A DNA stretch of 64,000 bases from an uncultured Nitrospira sp. (lineage in GTDB: Bacteria > Nitrospirota > Nitrospiria > Nitrospirales > Nitrospiraceae). Positions 62,439 through 64,000 of the stretch are shown in pieces. Position 1 is the first letter of the stretch. Every line of letters starts with the position of its first letter. The stretch lies in contig CABVSR010000014.1 of NCBI GenBank assembly GCA_902500995.1, positions 24,842 to 88,841 on the forward strand, written 5' to 3'. Made by a program: the position numbers and the translations under genes. Below the pieces are notes generated by a model. That model was given only the letters and a program-made list of their open reading frames with translations. It made no database searches and had not been told where the DNA came from.

Positions 62439-63638
62439 GTGAACCCGGCATTGGATGAATACCGCGAGGTGTCGCCGAAAGGGACGGTGGATTTCCTGTA
62501 CCGCTTGAGCGACCTCGTACAAGGGAAGAGTTTCCTGCATCTGAACGCGGTCCGTTATGGAGGCGGGATGTCGGAAATTTTGCGGCGGCTCGTTCCAATG
62601 ATGGTGTCCTTAGGCGTCGATGCTCGCTGGGAAGTGCTGGCCGGGTCACAAGAGTACTTCACGGTGGTGACCCGCATGCTGAACGCTTTGCAGGGCCGCG
62701 ACGAGAAACTGACCGACGACATGTATCACACCTATGCCGGCGTCATCGAACGCAATGCCAAGGCATTAAAACTCGACGCGGACATGGTGATGGTCCACGA
62801 CCATCAGCCGGCGGGGCTGGTGGACTATCGTGCCAATGGCTGCTGGCTCTGGCGTTGCCACTTGGACCTGGCCCAGCCTCAACGCCCGGCCTGGGCTTTT
62901 CTTCGCCGGTACGTGCTCAAATATGACGCGGCCATATTTTCGTTGTCCGGGTTCGCCCAACGGCTGCCGATTCCAAAATTTTTGATTTACCCATCGATCG
63001 ATCCGCTGAGCCCGAAAAACCGCGACATGACCCGCTCGGAGATTGCGCAGGTGCTCGACCGGCTCGGCATCCCGCGCGGAAAGCCGGTGCTGTTGCAGGT
63101 CGCCCGCTTCGACCGGTTTAAGGATCCCTTAGGCGCGATCCACACCTACCGGCTCGTCAAACGGCACCATGATTGCCGGCTCGTTCTGGCCGGGGCCGGG
63201 GTCATGCACGATCCGGAGGGCGAGGCCGTGCTCATGGAACTCCGGGAGGCCGCCGCCCGCGATCCCGACATTCACGTCATTCAACTCCCGCCGGAAGCGG
63301 ACTTGGAGATCAACGCCCTGCAGCGAAGCGCCACCGTGGTCCTGCAAAAATCCGTCAAGGAAGGATTCGGCCTCACCGTTTCGGAAGCGATGTGGAAAGG
63401 GAAACCCGTCGTAGGGAGCACCGCCGGTGGCATTGCCGCGCAAATCGTGGATGGCGTCACCGGCTATGTGGTCCATTCGGTGGAAGGCGCAGGGTTTCGC
63501 ATCCGCCATCTGCTCAACAATCCCGGGTTGATCAACCGGATGGGCGCGATGGCACGGGAGCATGTCCGGCGGAATTTTCTGATTACCCGGCAGCTGGGCG
63601 ACTACTTAACGTTGCTGAAACTTCTGCCGGCGGCCTGA
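62439..63638 (+). CDS. treT: Trehalose glycosyltransferring synthase TreT-like GT4 enzyme
   Basis: TreT makes trehalose from an NDP-glucose and glucose. The 399-residue protein begins behind AGGAG at a GTG and has the TreT-type N-terminus FLHLNAVRYGGGMSEIL, VHDHQPAGL and the GT4 signature: LLQVARFDRFKDPLG and KEGFGLTVSEAMWKGKPVVG. Other GT4 roles are possible, but treS next door supports this one. Confidence 0.87.
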   Translation: MNPALDEYREVSPKGTVDFLYRLSDLVQGKSFLHLNAVRYGGGMSEILRRLVPMMVSLGVDARWEVLAGSQEYFTVVTRMLNALQGRDEKLTDDMYHTYAGVIERNAKALKLDADMVMVHDHQPAGLVDYRANGCWLWRCHLDLAQPQRPAWAFLRRYVLKYDAAIFSLSGFAQRLPIPKFLIYPSIDPLSPKNRDMTRSEIAQVLDRLGIPRGKPVLLQVARFDRFKDPLGAIHTYRLVKRHHDCRLVLAGAGVMHDPEGEAVLMELREAAARDPDIHVIQLPPEADLEINALQRSATVVLQKSVKEGFGLTVSEAMWKGKPVVGSTAGGIAAQIVDGVTGYVVHSVEGAGFRIRHLLNNPGLINRMGAMAREHVRRNFLITRQLGDYLTLLKLLPAA

Positions 63639-63655
63639 ACCAAACCTGGTGACTG

Positions 63656-64000
63656 ATGACGACGGTCCTCTCCATGCCGCAAGGCGGCAACAGTGACACC
63701 GAGATGCTGGCATCCGGCCCAGAGCTGGGCCCGCCCGATGCCGGTATGGAGTGGCCGACCGGTACGGTTGATATCATGGTCGGACTCTTAACCCTCAACA
63801 ATGCCGGCTCCATCGAAGCCGTCCTGAAATCGATCCTGGAAGGCTTGCGGCAGTTCTTTCCCGACGCCTCCGCGCTGCTGGTGAACTGCGACGCAGGCTC
63901 GCAGGACGAGACAGCCGCTCTCATCACCAGGCTGGCGGCAGGCATCATCCCGGTGCGGACTGTCTCCAATGCCGCAGGCTCCTATACGAATCTCAGCAGG
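63656..64000 (+). CDS. GT2-like glycosyltransferase, N-terminal fragment cut by the window edge
   Basis: The first 115 residues are visible. They start with a 38-residue low-complexity segment, followed by VDIMVGLLTLNNAGSIEAVL and LLVNCDAGSQDET, the opening strands of a GT-A nucleotide-binding fold with an Asp in place for UDP-sugar binding. It starts 17 bases after treT and should belong to the same operon. Product unknown: a glucosylglycerate- or mannosylglycerate-type synthase would fit a compatible-solute cluster. Confidence 0.6.
   Translation, partial: MTTVLSMPQGGNSDTEMLASGPELGPPDAGMEWPTGTVDIMVGLLTLNNAGSIEAVLKSILEGLRQFFPDASALLVNCDAGSQDETAALITRLAAGIIPVRTVSNAAGSYTNLSR

Noticed and set aside
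1-64000. tRNA, rRNA, insertion sequences, prophage or transposase genes
   Set aside because: None were recognised on either strand; the only repeats seen are the CRISPR unit and the intergenic blocks listed.

Overview
The window looks like a chromosomal segment of a GC-rich, Gram-negative bacterium, most likely a Nitrospira-type nitrite oxidiser (phylum Nitrospirota). This is an inference from the mix of hopanoid genes (HpnD/HpnE), Mla lipid transport, an LpxL-type acyltransferase, lipoprotein signals, many PilZ and multi-PAS signalling genes, and frequent GTG/TTG starts. No rRNA or tRNA gene was recognised, so the identification is not anchored.

Region 1 (1-8.5 kb, minus strand) is a complete type I-C CRISPR-Cas operon, cas3-cas5-cas8c-cas7-cas4-cas1-cas2. 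It ends in a leader and the leader-proximal repeat of an array that continues off the left edge. Two small genes (99 aa and 84 aa) sit just upstream of cas3 on the same strand and may belong to the operon. Parts of the cas genes, especially cas7 and cas8c, look richer in A+T than the rest of the window.

Region 2 (8.5-19.8 kb) runs divergently. It holds a palindrome-rich spacer, a caspase-like protease with small secreted or membrane proteins, and a low-complexity repeat. A FolB-methyltransferase fusion overlaps a PHP phosphoesterase. A membrane Ser/Thr kinase, PP2C phosphatase and FHA protein form a phosphosignalling module. Several poorly known genes and YjbQ follow, ending at a strong terminator.

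Region 3 (19.8-34.6 kb) holds a translationally coupled HAD / BtuF-like / HpnD / HpnE set, a family 4 uracil-DNA glycosylase, a PEBP protein and TldD/PmbA. The envelope and isoprenoid operon uppS-cdsA-dxr-rseP-proS follows behind a good promoter.

Region 4 (34.6-45.9 kb) is envelope and c-di-GMP biology. It has a GAF-MshEN-type secretion/pilus ATPase, an Mla ABC system (MlaE, a degenerate MlaF, MlaD) with a TPR lipoprotein, three PilZ proteins around an LpxL-like acyltransferase, a cysteine-rich-repeat protein, a fatty acid desaturase, an RRM protein and ArfB.

Region 5 (46-54.7 kb) is a dense signalling island: histidine kinase, single-domain receiver, 1000-aa multi-PAS kinase and LuxR-type regulator, then five small genes, two of which carry degenerate receiver domains.

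Region 6 (54.8-64 kb) holds an orphan MlaC, an MltC-type lytic transglycosylase, a large membrane protein, a sterol-desaturase-family hydroxylase, a small Cys/His protein, and a trehalose cluster (DUF5752 protein, TreS, TreT, GT2 cut by the right edge).
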